Shown here: positions 24,881 through 34,532 of the stretch, piece after piece
Layout: the number at the start of each line of letters is the position of its first letter
Numbering within the stretch: the stretch's first letter is position 1
Assembly (NCBI GenBank): GCA_017469795.1
Contig: JAFUFT010000039.1
Coordinates: 1 to 64,000 of the forward strand
Length of the DNA: 64,000 nt
From: Oscillospiraceae bacterium
GTDB taxonomy: Bacteria > Bacillota > Clostridia > Oscillospirales > Oscillospiraceae
Reading direction: 5' to 3'
Position numbers and translations under genes: made by a program
Notes under the pieces: generated by a model
The model's database searches: none
Told to the model about the DNA's origin: nothing
What the model saw: only the letters and a program-made list of their open reading frames with translations

Positions 24881-27538
24881 ATGAAAAAGTTTGGAGTCAA
24901 CGAGCTTCGGGAGATGTTCCTGAAGTTCTTTGAAACCAAAGGGCACCTGCGCCTGCCCAGCTTTTCCCTGATCCCGCAGAACGACGCTTCGCTTCTGCTG
25001 ATCAATTCCGGCATGGCGCCCATGAAGCCCTATTTCACCGGAGAGCAGGAGCCTCCCCGGCATCGGGTCTGCACCTGCCAGAAGTGCATTCGGACCGGCG
25101 ACATCGAGAATATCGGCAAGACCGCCCGTCACGGCACCTATTTTGAGATGCTCGGCAACTTCTCTTTTGGCGATTACTTCAAAAAAGAGGCGATTCCGTG
25201 GGCCTGGGAGTTCCTGACCTCTCCGGAATGGGTGGGTCTGGACCCCAACCGCCTTTATCCCTCCGTGTTCGAGGGCAACGAGACCACTCCTGCCGACGAC
25301 GAGGCCTTCCGCATCTGGCGGGACGAGATCGGCGTCCCTGCAGATCACATCTTCCGCTTCGGCAAGGAGGACAACTTCTGGGAGCACGGCTCCGGCCCCT
25401 GCGGTCCCTGCTCTGAGATCTACTATGATCGGGGAGAGAAGTATGGCTGCGGCAAGCCCGGCTGCACCGTTGGCTGCGACTGCGACCGGTATATGGAAGT
25501 TTGGAACGTGGTGTTCTCCCAGTTTGACAACGACGGAAACAACCACTATACTGAGCTGGCCCAGAAGAACATCGACACCGGCATGGGCCTGGAGCGTCTT
25601 GCTGTGGTGTGCCAGGACGTGGACAGCCTCTTTGACGTGGACACGGTCATGAACATCACCAACCGGGTCACCGAGCTCACCGGCGCCTCCTATGGCCGGA
25701 GCTATAAGATGGACGTTTCCCTGCGGATCATCACCGACCACATCCGCGCCTCCGTGATGATGATTTCGGACGGCGTGCTGCCCTCCAATGAGGGACGGGG
25801 CTATGTGCTGCGGCGGCTGCTGCGGCGGGCAGCCCGTCACGGGCGGCTGCTCGGGGTCCACGAGGGTTTCCTGTACAAGGTGGTTCCCACGGTGATTCAT
25901 GAGAACGAGGGCGCCTATCCCGATCTCCGGGATCGGGAGGCCTATATCACGAAAGTAGTCCGGGTGGAGGAAGAGAACTTCGGCCGCACCATCGATCAGG
26001 GCCTGCGGATCTTCTCGGAGTGCCTGGAACGGTGCAAGGCGGAGAACCGGACTGTATTCCCCGGCGAAGACGCATTCCGCCTCCACGATACCTACGGTTT
26101 CCCGCTGGATCTGACCATTGATATGGCCGAGGACGAGGGCATGACCGTGGATGAGGAAACCTTCCGGGAACTGATGGAGGCCCAGCGGAAGGCGGCCCGG
26201 GACGCACTCGGCGACGCCAAGGACGCCTGGAAGGGCCTGGATCTGGGACTGGACAATACGCCCACGCTGTTCACCGGCTATGATACGCTGAAGGACAGCG
26301 GTAAAGTCCTGGCCATTGTTACCGATGGAGAGCTCTGCTCCTCCATCCGCGAGGGCGAGGAGGGCATCCTCGTGCTGGATCAGACACCCTTCTATGCGGA
26401 AAAGGGCGGCCAGTCCGCCGACTTCGGCACCATTACGAAGGACGGCTGCGTCTTTGAGGTGACGGACGTTCAGCAGGACAAGGGAGAAAAGTACCTCCAT
26501 TCCGGCAAAATGATCTCCGGAAGCCTTCAGGTGGATGATATGGTGGAGACCAACGTGGATACCGAACGCCGTCAGGCCATTGCCCGGGCCCACTCCGCCA
26601 CCCATCTGCTGCAGGCTGCGCTCCAGCACGTGCTGGGCGACCATGTGCATCAAGCCGGTTCCCTCAACAGCCCAGACCATATTCGGTTTGACTTCACCCA
26701 TTTCTCCGCCATCACGGAGGATGAATTGAAGCAGATCACGGAGTTTGTCAACGACGCCATTCTGGAGGGCTATGACATTGTCACCCAGGTCATGTCCATC
26801 GACGAGGCCAAGAAGGAAGGTGCCATGGCGCTGTTCGGAGAAAAGTACGGGGATCAGGTCCGCGTCGTCACCATGGGAGATGTTTCCAAGGAACTCTGCG
26901 GCGGAACGCATCTGACCAATACGGCGAAGATCGGCTCCTTCTGCATCATCAGCGAAGGCTCCGTGGCCTCCGGTGTCCGCCGGATCGAAGCGCTGGTGGG
27001 CAAGCAGAATCTGCGCCTGTCAGCGGAAAACACGAAGCTCATCCGCAGGGCGGCTGCCACCCTGAAGACCACGCCCACGGAGCTTCTGGCCCGTCTGGAT
27101 CAGACTCAGAAAGAGGGCAAGGAACTGCGGCAGCAGCTGGATCAGATGCAGTCCAAGATGCTGGCCAGCGACGCCGAGCGGTTCCTGTACTCCGCAAAGA
27201 AGGTGGAGGGCCTTAACGTCATCACCACCACCCTCAGCTCCATGAGCGCCGGCGCCCTGCGGAAGATCGGCGATATGCTCCGGGAGAAGGATGAGTCGGT
27301 GGTCGCGGTTCTTTCCACGGTCAGCGACGAGAAGATCACGTTCCATGCAGTCTGCGGCAAGAAGGCTGTGGCTGCGGGGATCAAGGCCGGAGATCTGATC
27401 CGTACCGTGACCGCCATCACTGGCGGTTCCGGCGGTGGAAAGCCCGACAGCGCCATGGGCGGCGGCAAGGAGCCGCTGATGCTGGACAATGCGCTGGCTG
27501 TGGTGGATAATTTCGTTTCCGAACACATCAAAAAATAA
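24881..27538 (+). CDS. alaS: Alanyl-tRNA synthetase
   Basis: Class II synthetase, 885 aa, in the usual order: catalytic domain (LPSFSLIPQNDASLLLINSG and RHGTYFEMLGNFSFGDYFK), tRNA recognition domain, editing domain with HSATHLLQAAL and CGGTH zinc ligands, then a coiled segment and the C-terminal DHHA1-type domain (GGSGGGKPDSAMGGG). The ATG at 24881 follows GGAGG; the longer frame from 24803 starts inside the T-box and is rejected. Expression should follow tRNA-Ala charging. Confidence 0.97.
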   Translation: MKKFGVNELREMFLKFFETKGHLRLPSFSLIPQNDASLLLINSGMAPMKPYFTGEQEPPRHRVCTCQKCIRTGDIENIGKTARHGTYFEMLGNFSFGDYFKKEAIPWAWEFLTSPEWVGLDPNRLYPSVFEGNETTPADDEAFRIWRDEIGVPADHIFRFGKEDNFWEHGSGPCGPCSEIYYDRGEKYGCGKPGCTVGCDCDRYMEVWNVVFSQFDNDGNNHYTELAQKNIDTGMGLERLAVVCQDVDSLFDVDTVMNITNRVTELTGASYGRSYKMDVSLRIITDHIRASVMMISDGVLPSNEGRGYVLRRLLRRAARHGRLLGVHEGFLYKVVPTVIHENEGAYPDLRDREAYITKVVRVEEENFGRTIDQGLRIFSECLERCKAENRTVFPGEDAFRLHDTYGFPLDLTIDMAEDEGMTVDEETFRELMEAQRKAARDALGDAKDAWKGLDLGLDNTPTLFTGYDTLKDSGKVLAIVTDGELCSSIREGEEGILVLDQTPFYAEKGGQSADFGTITKDGCVFEVTDVQQDKGEKYLHSGKMISGSLQVDDMVETNVDTERRQAIARAHSATHLLQAALQHVLGDHVHQAGSLNSPDHIRFDFTHFSAITEDELKQITEFVNDAILEGYDIVTQVMSIDEAKKEGAMALFGEKYGDQVRVVTMGDVSKELCGGTHLTNTAKIGSFCIISEGSVASGVRRIEALVGKQNLRLSAENTKLIRRAAATLKTTPTELLARLDQTQKEGKELRQQLDQMQSKMLASDAERFLYSAKKVEGLNVITTTLSSMSAGALRKIGDMLREKDESVVAVLSTVSDEKITFHAVCGKKAVAAGIKAGDLIRTVTAITGGSGGGKPDSAMGGGKEPLMLDNALAVVDNFVSEHIKK

Positions 27539-27550
27539 GGAGGCAGCGTC

Positions 27551-27889
27551 ATGGAAGACTGCATTTTCTGCAAGATCATGAACGGGGAGATTCCCACGAC
27601 GAAGGTCTATGAGGATGAGCTTTGTTTTGCCTTCCTGGACATCGAGCCGCTGGCGCCGACACATTTTCTCGTTATCCCCCGGAAGCATATCGCTTCGGCG
27701 GCGGAGATCGACGGCGATACGGCCGTTGTGGTCGGGCATATCTATGAGGTCATTGCGAAGCTGGCAAAGGAGATGGGATTCTCAGAGGGATTCCGCGTGG
27801 TGACGAACTGCGGCGCTGACGCGGGACAGACAGTTCACCATCTGCATTTCCACGTGCTTGCCGGGAAACAGCTTGGCAGTTTCAACTGA
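27551..27889 (+). CDS. HIT-family (HinT-like) purine nucleoside phosphoramidase
   Basis: A 112-aa histidine-triad protein. The catalytic triad HLHFHV lies at His97, His99 and His101. The N-terminal CIFCKIMNGEIP and LVIPRKHIASA segments are typical of HinT, which hydrolyses AMP-lysine and other phosphoramidates. An AGGAGG site precedes the ATG, 12 bases after alaS, so it is probably co-transcribed. A hairpin terminator follows. Confidence 0.93.
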   Translation: MEDCIFCKIMNGEIPTTKVYEDELCFAFLDIEPLAPTHFLVIPRKHIASAAEIDGDTAVVVGHIYEVIAKLAKEMGFSEGFRVVTNCGADAGQTVHHLHFHVLAGKQLGSFN

Positions 27890-27897
27890 ATGATACG

Positions 27898-27926
27898 GCG
27901 GGGACAGATCGTCCCCGCTGTGTTTT
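27898..27926 (+). terminator. Terminator after the HIT gene
   Basis: GCGGGGAC / GTCCCCGC with an AGATC loop, then TGTGTTTTT. Confidence 0.8.
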
Positions 27927-27978
27927 TCTCGACTTTTCAGCAGAGAAATGGTAGAATAACCGGGAAGGAGGGGGAGGT

Positions 27979-30177
27979 ATGCGGGTCCTGCTGCGGTTCA
28001 CACTGGCCTTTGGGCTTGCCTCTGCCGGTATGCTGGCAGGGTCTTTTTCCTCAGCGGCAGCAGCTGTTGCCTGCATTCTTCTGATCCCCGGGATCCTGCT
28101 GTGCGTGAAAAAGCCGGAGATCGGAACGATCCTGCTGGGATTGAGCCTGGGAACCCTCTGGACATGGGGATTCGGCATGCTGGTCATGGGACCCGCGGAA
28201 TCACTGGCCGGGCAGACTGTGACGGTCTCCGGTACCGCGACGGATTACAGCGAGCCCACCACATACGGGATCTGCGTACCTGCCCGAATCGAGGTGGACG
28301 GAAAGACAGTCCGTGCCCTGGTGTGGCTCTATTTTGAGGAGGAGCTGGAGCCCGGCGATCAGTTTACGGTTACGGCAGAGCTGCGCAGTGCAGATGAAGG
28401 AAACTCGTTTTACAACCGTTCAGACGGTGTTTTTCTACGTGCCTATGGGAAGGGAACGCCTGAAATCATAAAGGCGCTGCAAACTGACATCCGTTACGCA
28501 CCGCACCGGATCGCCCGCCGTATGGAGCAGACCCTGAAGCGATGTGTTCCGGAGGATGCGGCAGGCTTTGCCGTGGCGCTGACAACGGGAAATCGGGCGG
28601 GGATCCGCACCGGTCAGCGGGATCTGCTGAAGATCACAGGGATCTACCACATGCTTGCAATCTCCGGCCTGCACCTTTCCATCCTGACCGGATTTGTCTC
28701 CAAACTGTTTCGTCGGAAGAAGACCAATGCTGCCGTCGGGATCCCGCTGTGTGTACTATACGCGCTGATCACAGGCGGATCGGTTTCCGTGGTGCGCGCA
28801 GCCGTGATGCAGACGCTGGTGCTGATGGCGCCCCTGTGCAGAAGGGAAGCGGATCTTCCCACATCGCTGGGCGCGGCAGGGCTGCTGCTGACGGTCCAGA
28901 ATCCCTGGTGCCTCTTCAGTGCGGCGCTCCAGCTCAGCTTTGCCTCAGTGGCGGGAATCTATCTGTTTGCGGACAAACTCTCTCGTTTGTTCTCCGGGAG
29001 CGGGGAAGGAAAGCAGCCCGGGATCCTCCGCGCCGCGATTGCCGCCATTGCAACCACCCTTGCGGCATCGGCCCTGACGGTTCCGCTGATGATGGCGTAT
29101 TTTGGACGGATTTCGCTGATTGCCCCTGTTACAAATTTACTGACGGTTTTTGCCGTGGGACTTTGCCTGCCGGGGTGCCTTTTTACAGCGCTGGCCGGGT
29201 TGCTGTTCCCGGCAGCGGGACAACTGCTGGGATGGTTGACGGCATGGCCGATCCGGTATATACTGGGTGTTGCCGGCATTCTTTCCCGGGTGCCGTTTGC
29301 TGCCATTAGCACAGGAACCGGTTATGGCGTCTGCTGGGTCGTTTTCCTCTATCTGATCCTGGTGCTGCTTTACCGGACCCGGTACGCGCGGCCTGTTGCG
29401 CCTGTCTGCTGTATTCTGCTGGGACTGATTGCCTGCCTGTTCTTTTCAGTTTCCGAGTACAATGGGTTTTCCATGACCGTCCTCGACGTGGGACAGGGAC
29501 AGTGCCTGATTCTCAGCAGCCGCGGGCAGACCATGGTAGTGGATTGCGGCGGAAGTGTCGGGGAGGCTGCAGGAGATTTGGCGGCGGACCGGCTCTCTGA
29601 GATCGGGGAGGATCGGATCGACGCGCTGATCCTGACTCATTTCGACAGCGACCACGTCAGCGGCGTGGAAGAGCTGATGAGCCGCATTCGGGTGGATAAG
29701 CTGATTATTCCCGACACAGACCATCAGAGGGCGGAGCCGTTTGAGCGGCTCGCCCGGGAAGGATCCTGTGAAGAGATCATGGTGGACGGGAAAACAACGA
29801 TGAATTTCGGCGACGGAAGGATCGTCTTGTTCCCGCCCGTAACAGCGGAGGGCGGCAACAGCGGCCTGAGCCTTTTGTCGGAGTCAGAAAGCCGCAGCGT
29901 ACTGATTACCGGAGATATGGACAGCAAGCAGGAAGCTGCTCTGCTCCATCAATTTGAGATACCTCCGGTGGACGTTCTGGTGGCCGGCCATCATGGGGCG
30001 GAAACCAGCACGTCCGAACTGCTCCTGAAGCGGACCGCGCCAAAGATCGTTGTGATCTCAGTGGGCCGGAACCGGTATGGACATCCTGCGGAGGAAACAA
30101 TTACAAGGATCCGCGATGCAGGCGCGGTCATATACCGGACAGATCTGTACGGAACCATTGTGTTAAAGGGGGCGTAG
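27979..30177 (+). CDS. comEC: ComEC/Rec2-type DNA uptake channel protein
   Basis: A 732-aa polytopic protein. An N-terminal DUF4131-like region with two to three helices and an OB-like domain (GQTVTVSGTATDYS) is followed by the Competence domain with many helices (GIYHMLAISGLHLSILTGFV is its signature). A C-terminal metallo-beta-lactamase-like domain begins at FSMTVLDVGQGQC and contains ILTHFDSDHVSG and VLVAGHHGAETST. In transformable bacteria ComEC carries single-stranded DNA across the membrane. All domains look intact. No comEA or other late competence gene is adjacent; holA follows, a pairing seen in many Firmicutes. Confidence 0.93.
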   Translation: MRVLLRFTLAFGLASAGMLAGSFSSAAAAVACILLIPGILLCVKKPEIGTILLGLSLGTLWTWGFGMLVMGPAESLAGQTVTVSGTATDYSEPTTYGICVPARIEVDGKTVRALVWLYFEEELEPGDQFTVTAELRSADEGNSFYNRSDGVFLRAYGKGTPEIIKALQTDIRYAPHRIARRMEQTLKRCVPEDAAGFAVALTTGNRAGIRTGQRDLLKITGIYHMLAISGLHLSILTGFVSKLFRRKKTNAAVGIPLCVLYALITGGSVSVVRAAVMQTLVLMAPLCRREADLPTSLGAAGLLLTVQNPWCLFSAALQLSFASVAGIYLFADKLSRLFSGSGEGKQPGILRAAIAAIATTLAASALTVPLMMAYFGRISLIAPVTNLLTVFAVGLCLPGCLFTALAGLLFPAAGQLLGWLTAWPIRYILGVAGILSRVPFAAISTGTGYGVCWVVFLYLILVLLYRTRYARPVAPVCCILLGLIACLFFSVSEYNGFSMTVLDVGQGQCLILSSRGQTMVVDCGGSVGEAAGDLAADRLSEIGEDRIDALILTHFDSDHVSGVEELMSRIRVDKLIIPDTDHQRAEPFERLAREGSCEEIMVDGKTTMNFGDGRIVLFPPVTAEGGNSGLSLLSESESRSVLITGDMDSKQEAALLHQFEIPPVDVLVAGHHGAETSTSELLLKRTAPKIVVISVGRNRYGHPAEETITRIRDAGAVIYRTDLYGTIVLKGA

Positions 30178-30179
30178 CG

Positions 30180-31241
30180 ATGGCAAAGCGAAAATACAGA
30201 GACGAAAATGAATCCTATGAGTCATTCAAAGCGGAGCTTCGGGCGAATCAGCTGCGCCCTGCGTATGTGTTTTTTGGGGAGGAGAAATATCTCCTTCAGA
30301 ACTACCGGGATCAGATCCGAAAAAAACTGGTCGCCGGACCGGCGGAGGATTTCAACTACCACAGGTTCAATGACGAAAACTGGGATGTGGAGGCCTTTGC
30401 GGATGCGGTGGACGCGATCCCCATGATGAGCGAAAATAGTCTGGTGGAGATCATCGACGTCAATCTTTTCGACAGTCAGATGTCCGATACAGACCGCCAG
30501 CGGCTCATCTCGGTGTTTTCCACGCTTCCGGAGTACTGTACCACGATCCTGGTGTATGATACGCTTCCGTGGAAACCGGATAAACGGATGAAAAAGCTGT
30601 GGGAGGCGGTCTCCGGCGCAGCGAAGGAAGTGGAGTTTGCCAGACAGCCGGAATCCCAGCTGATCCCCTGGATCATGCGGCACATGGCGGCCTATCAGAA
30701 GTCCATTTCCCCGGATCTCTGCCGCTATCTGATCCTGCAGACCGGCGGGCTGATGACGGCTCTGGCGGTGGAGATCGACAAGATCGCGACCTATACCGAC
30801 CAGCCGGCGATCACCCGGCATGATATCGATGCGGTCGTGATTCCGGTGATGGAAGCGGAGATCTACCATATTACAGACGCCGTGCGGGTCAGGGATTTCG
30901 ATCAGGCCCTTCAGAAAATGAGATCCCTTCTCCTGCAGGAGTTTGAACCCATCGTGATTAATGCCGCCATCGGACGGCAGTTGCGCCAGCTCTACGCGGC
31001 CAAGACCCTCTCGGAACACGGAAAAGGCCCCTATGATCTGATGCAGATGTGCGGGATCAAAGATACTGCGGCGCAAAGACTGTATAACCAGGCGTCCGGC
31101 TTCAAGAAAAACGTGCTGAAACAGGGGATCCGGCTTTCTGCAGATACCGACTATGCCATGAAAACCTCGGGCGGAGATTCGGACGTATTGCTGGAAATGA
31201 TGCTGCTGCGTCTTGCGGAGATGAGCGGAGGCAGCCGATGA
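30180..31241 (+). CDS. holA: DNA polymerase III delta subunit
   Basis: Clamp-loader delta subunit, 353 aa. The AAA-like N-terminal domain has LRPAYVFFGEEKYLLQNYRD, VEIIDVNLFD and ILVYDTLPWKPDKRMKK. A helical lid contains LQTGGLMTALAVEIDKIATY and a C-terminal collar domain follows. It starts two bases after the comEC stop and overlaps rnmV by four bases. The family is divergent, but the FGEE-Y-L motif and the position after comEC make the call solid. Confidence 0.92.
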   Translation: MAKRKYRDENESYESFKAELRANQLRPAYVFFGEEKYLLQNYRDQIRKKLVAGPAEDFNYHRFNDENWDVEAFADAVDAIPMMSENSLVEIIDVNLFDSQMSDTDRQRLISVFSTLPEYCTTILVYDTLPWKPDKRMKKLWEAVSGAAKEVEFARQPESQLIPWIMRHMAAYQKSISPDLCRYLILQTGGLMTALAVEIDKIATYTDQPAITRHDIDAVVIPVMEAEIYHITDAVRVRDFDQALQKMRSLLLQEFEPIVINAAIGRQLRQLYAAKTLSEHGKGPYDLMQMCGIKDTAAQRLYNQASGFKKNVLKQGIRLSADTDYAMKTSGGDSDVLLEMMLLRLAEMSGGSR

Positions 31242-31831
31242 AGCCAAGAATACGGGAAGCGATTCTGGTGGAAGGGCGGTATGACAAAAATACGCTGAGT
31301 CAGGCAGTGGACGCGGTGATTTTGGAGTCCTCGGGTTTTGGGATTTTTCACGACCGGGAGAAAATCGACTTTCTGCGCCGGGTGGCGAAACAGCGGGGAC
31401 TGATCATTTTCACGGACAGCGACGGGGCAGGGTTTGTGATCCGGAACCGTCTCAAAAGCGTCCTTCCCCGGGAGAAGCTGCTCCACGCCTATATCCCCGA
31501 TGTGGCGGGGAAGGAGCGAAGAAAGCAGAAACCCTCCAAGGCCGGGCTGCTTGGCGTCGAGGGAATGCCGCCTGAGGTCATTTTGGATTGTCTCCGGCGC
31601 TGCGGCGCGCACTTCCTGGAGGAGCCGGAAACGAACTGTGCTTCGATCACCCGGCAGGATCTCTTCCGGCTGGGACTGATGGGAGGAGCCAACAGCGGAT
31701 CGCTCAGAAATCAAGTAAAAAAGAGGCTGGGCCTTCCGGCTCAGCTTGGAACAAGCGGTTTTTTGGATGCCCTGAATCTGATGACAGATCTTTCGGGGCT
31801 GGAACAGATCCTGGAGGAGGAGTCAGAATGA
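31238..31831 (+). CDS. rnmV: Ribonuclease M5
   Basis: Toprim-domain endonuclease that matures 5S rRNA in Firmicutes, 197 aa. The EAILVEGRYDKNTL segment provides the catalytic Glu and IIFTDSDGAGFVIRN the DxD motif. The C-terminal half (SGSLRNQVKKRLGLPAQ) is the DUF4093-type rRNA/L18 recognition part. Four-base overlaps with holA upstream and proC downstream indicate tight coupling. No ksgA neighbour is present. Confidence 0.93.
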   Translation: MKPRIREAILVEGRYDKNTLSQAVDAVILESSGFGIFHDREKIDFLRRVAKQRGLIIFTDSDGAGFVIRNRLKSVLPREKLLHAYIPDVAGKERRKQKPSKAGLLGVEGMPPEVILDCLRRCGAHFLEEPETNCASITRQDLFRLGLMGGANSGSLRNQVKKRLGLPAQLGTSGFLDALNLMTDLSGLEQILEEESE

Positions 31832-32607
31832 AAATCGGGATAATCGGAACCGGCAATATGGGCGGTGCGCTGATGGACGCGTTTTGCCTGGGAAATCACA
31901 GCATGCGGGCATACAATCCTGGCTGGGAGAAGCTGGCGGCCGTCTGCGCCCGCACCGGCGCGGAGGCAGTCGATTCACCGGAAAAGGCGGTGGAAGGCGC
32001 AGATCTTGTCCTGCTGGCCGTCAAGCCCATTGTGATGCCTTCCGTTCTGGAACGGATCGCGCCGGTCATCCGGGAGGATCAGATCATTGTATCCATCGCT
32101 GTCGGGCTGACGATCGAGTCCTATGCTCAGGTTTTGGGAGAGGACAGGAAAATCGTGCGGGCCATGCCGAATACACCTGCGGCGGTGCAGGCGGGAATGA
32201 CTGCGTTCTCCTTCGGGACACATGTCACGGAAGCGGAGCAGAAGCTCGTGCTGGATCTGTTCGCCCTGGCCGGCGGCACGGCCGTCCTTCCGGAACGGCT
32301 GATGAACGCTGTATCCGCCCTGACCGGCTCCAGCCCCGCCTATGTCTATATGTTCATCGAGGCCATGGCCGACGGCGCCTGCTGGGCCGGGATCCCCCGG
32401 GCACAGGCGTATCAGATGGCGGCTCAGGCGGTGCTTGGCGCGGCGAAAATGGTGCTGGAGACCGGGAAACACCCGGCGCAGCTCAAGGATGAGGTCTGTT
32501 CTCCCGGCGGAACGACCATTCGCGCCGTGGCGGAACTGGAACAGCGGGGGATGCGCAGCGCGGTGATCGAAGCGATGAAATCCTGCGTGGACGCAGCAGG
32601 CGGCTAA
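31828..32607 (+). CDS. proC: Pyrroline-5-carboxylate reductase
   Basis: Last step of proline synthesis: NAD(P)H-dependent reduction of pyrroline-5-carboxylate. The 259-aa protein has the Rossmann GIIGTGNMGGAL motif, LLAVKPIVMP, VRAMPNTPAAV and the dimerisation signature ALTGSSPAYVYMFIEAMADG followed by DEVCSPGGTTIRAV. The start overlaps the rnmV stop (ATGA). It is the last gene of the comEC-holA-rnmV-proC run with the local codon pattern. Confidence 0.95.
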   Translation: MKIGIIGTGNMGGALMDAFCLGNHSMRAYNPGWEKLAAVCARTGAEAVDSPEKAVEGADLVLLAVKPIVMPSVLERIAPVIREDQIIVSIAVGLTIESYAQVLGEDRKIVRAMPNTPAAVQAGMTAFSFGTHVTEAEQKLVLDLFALAGGTAVLPERLMNAVSALTGSSPAYVYMFIEAMADGACWAGIPRAQAYQMAAQAVLGAAKMVLETGKHPAQLKDEVCSPGGTTIRAVAELEQRGMRSAVIEAMKSCVDAAGG

Positions 32608-32610
32608 ATT

Positions 32611-33171
32611 ATGGCATTGTTTTATCTGGTCCGGCACGGGGAACCGGATTATTCGGAGGTAGAGAAGAACGGATTTTGGGGATTTGGAAGAGATTTTGCA
32701 CCGCTGTCTGAGAAAGGAATCCAACAAGCGGTGCATGCTGCCAAAGATCCAAGATTAAAAAACGCAAGGTTAATTGTTTCTTCTCCTTATACACGAGCTT
32801 TGCAAACCGCGCTGATCATCTCCAGTGTTACTGGGTTAATCGTGCGCGTTGAGACTGCCATGCATGAATGGATTCCCGATTTGACAAATCAATTATCTGA
32901 TGCAGGAGATGCGGTTCGGTCTGCACAGGAGTTTACTGCATACCAGGGGGTGTACCCGATTGGCAAAACAAAGCCCTGGGAAACACTGGAACATATGAGA
33001 CGAAGGATGCGATGTGTTGCAGATAAATATGCTGATTTGGATGCCGTAATACTTGTTGGGCATGGTATGGCATTCCGTACCCTGGATTTCATCGAAGAAA
33101 TGCGTCCGGGCCAGATCATTGAATGCTATTATCATAAAAACCAAAGCGACTGTAAATATTCATTTCGATAA
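32611..33171 (+). CDS. Histidine phosphatase (phosphoglycerate mutase-like), compositionally foreign
   Basis: A 186-aa member of the histidine phosphatase superfamily. FYLVRHGEPDYSE carries the RHG catalytic motif, SSPYTRALQTA the second Arg region and ILVGHGMAFRT the second His. Its DNA is clearly AT-richer than both neighbours, with many TTA, AAA and ATA-type codons that are rare nearby, suggesting recent acquisition. It has no clear ribosome binding site and starts three bases after proC, so it may rely on translational coupling. The substrate is unknown. The gene ends at a strong bidirectional terminator. Confidence 0.88.
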   Translation: MALFYLVRHGEPDYSEVEKNGFWGFGRDFAPLSEKGIQQAVHAAKDPRLKNARLIVSSPYTRALQTALIISSVTGLIVRVETAMHEWIPDLTNQLSDAGDAVRSAQEFTAYQGVYPIGKTKPWETLEHMRRRMRCVADKYADLDAVILVGHGMAFRTLDFIEEMRPGQIIECYYHKNQSDCKYSFR

Positions 33172-33210
33172 AATACACGCCAGTGAATCATCACTGGCGT
33201 GTATTTTTAC
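33171..33210. terminator. Perfect 16-bp bidirectional terminator
   Basis: AAATACACGCCAGTGA and TCACTGGCGTGTATTT pair exactly around ATCA, followed by TT on the plus strand. It serves the phosphatase gene and the converging membrane-protein operon. Confidence 0.9.
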
Positions 33211-34532
33211 AGTTTCTGCTTCAGTATGGCCTGGGCAACTTCGGCCGCGTCGGCAGGCAGTTCGTCCTCTCCATATTTTGCCTGATTATAGTAATCCATA
33301 AACTGCCGGAAGTCTTCCTCACCGGCATACTCTTTCTCGTAGATCTCGTTGGGCGTCTGGGCGGCGGCCTTGGGATTCCGGAGCTTGACCCGTTTGAGCA
33401 TCTGCTGGAACACGAACCGGATCTTCATGCGGCTGTCCGGGAAATCATCCAGCTTTTGCGGACGTTCCCGCAGCTTTTTCAGGGCGTTTGCCATATTGGC
33501 CCGGGTGTCGGAGAGCATCTGCTTCATGTCAAACAGACTCTCGTTTTCGTCCACATAGTCCTCTTCCACCACTGGGGCGAACCGGTCACGGATATTCCGC
33601 AGGAATGCGGGCATCCGCATGCCGGAAGTTCGCAGCTTCTGCATCAGCTTGAAAAGGGCGTACAGGACAAACAGCATCACGCAGATAAACGCGAAGATCT
33701 CCACAGCGGTGGTGACCCATCCGGCTTCTCCCTTGGGATCCACCGCCATGATGTTGTCTTCCTCCGCCACGGAGGCCGCAGCTTCTTCTTCCGGGGTTTC
33801 CATGGAGATGGTCCTGCGGTCAAACAGACTGGAGAAGAAGGCGAAAAACGCGATGATCGCCCGGATCACCACCGCAAAGCCGGCGGAGAAAATCTGAAAA
33901 ATCGGGTGTATGTTCGAAATGAACGCGGCAATCAGAATGAAGCCCGTAACCAGGAGAAAGTTCCCCATCTGCATGCCTGCGGGATAGACGACCCGCTTGT
34001 CGGCGCTGCCCCGGTGCATGCTGCGGCGGAGGCCCTTTGCGCTGAAGGCAAACAGACTCAGGAGGAAATAGCAGATCGCAATGATGCTGGTGAACCGGCC
34101 TACCGGTTCCGGCCATCTTAGGCCGGTGCAGAACAAGAGAACCAGCAGATGAATCAGAATCCCGCTGACGGCCATGGGGGCATAGACCGTATAGGCCGCC
34201 TTCCTGGCGGAGAAGTAAAAGAACAGGGAAAAGAATCCGGACAGGATCGTCAGAAGGATCGCCGCCAGCCCCAGTCCCCGGCTGAGGATCAGCGCAAGCG
34301 CCACAGAGACGGCCAGACTGCATCCGCTCAGGATCATGGCCACATTCATCTGCTTGGTCATGGACAATCGCCCGAAAAAGAATCCGGCGATGGATACGCA
34401 GGGGATCAGACAGCACCGGTATAGGGGCCAACCGCACACCTGCTCGATGAACACCCCAAGAGGGATCACAAAGAGCAGCGCCATCAGGAAGTTGATGATC
34501 TCAAACAGCGTCCGCTGCAGCGTCAGCTTCAA
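33207..34532 (-). CDS. Polytopic membrane protein of the moxR-DUF58 operon
   Basis: A 441-aa protein. Residues ~1-240 contain about seven hydrophobic segments; one more lies near residue 285 (VEIFAFICVMLFVLYALFKL). The C-terminal ~130 residues are cytosolic and basic, ending in EIYEKEYAGEEDFRQFMDYY and AKYGEDELPADAAEV, which resembles the DUF4129-like tail of transglutaminase/DUF4129 proteins. I see no transglutaminase Cys-His-Asp triad. It is the third gene after moxR and DUF58, overlapping the latter by 32 bases. Such operons are linked to envelope integrity and extracellular protein maturation, but no specific role is shown here. Confidence 0.78.
   Translation of the reverse strand: MKLTLQRTLFEIINFLMALLFVIPLGVFIEQVCGWPLYRCCLIPCVSIAGFFFGRLSMTKQMNVAMILSGCSLAVSVALALILSRGLGLAAILLTILSGFFSLFFYFSARKAAYTVYAPMAVSGILIHLLVLLFCTGLRWPEPVGRFTSIIAICYFLLSLFAFSAKGLRRSMHRGSADKRVVYPAGMQMGNFLLVTGFILIAAFISNIHPIFQIFSAGFAVVIRAIIAFFAFFSSLFDRRTISMETPEEEAAASVAEEDNIMAVDPKGEAGWVTTAVEIFAFICVMLFVLYALFKLMQKLRTSGMRMPAFLRNIRDRFAPVVEEDYVDENESLFDMKQMLSDTRANMANALKKLRERPQKLDDFPDSRMKIRFVFQQMLKRVKLRNPKAAAQTPNEIYEKEYAGEEDFRQFMDYYNQAKYGEDELPADAAEVAQAILKQKL

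Noticed and set aside
24767..26911. 714-aa open frame on the minus strand opposite alaS
   Set aside because: It is entirely antisense to the complete alaS gene, has no protein motif, and its openness follows from strong codon bias in a GC-rich gene.
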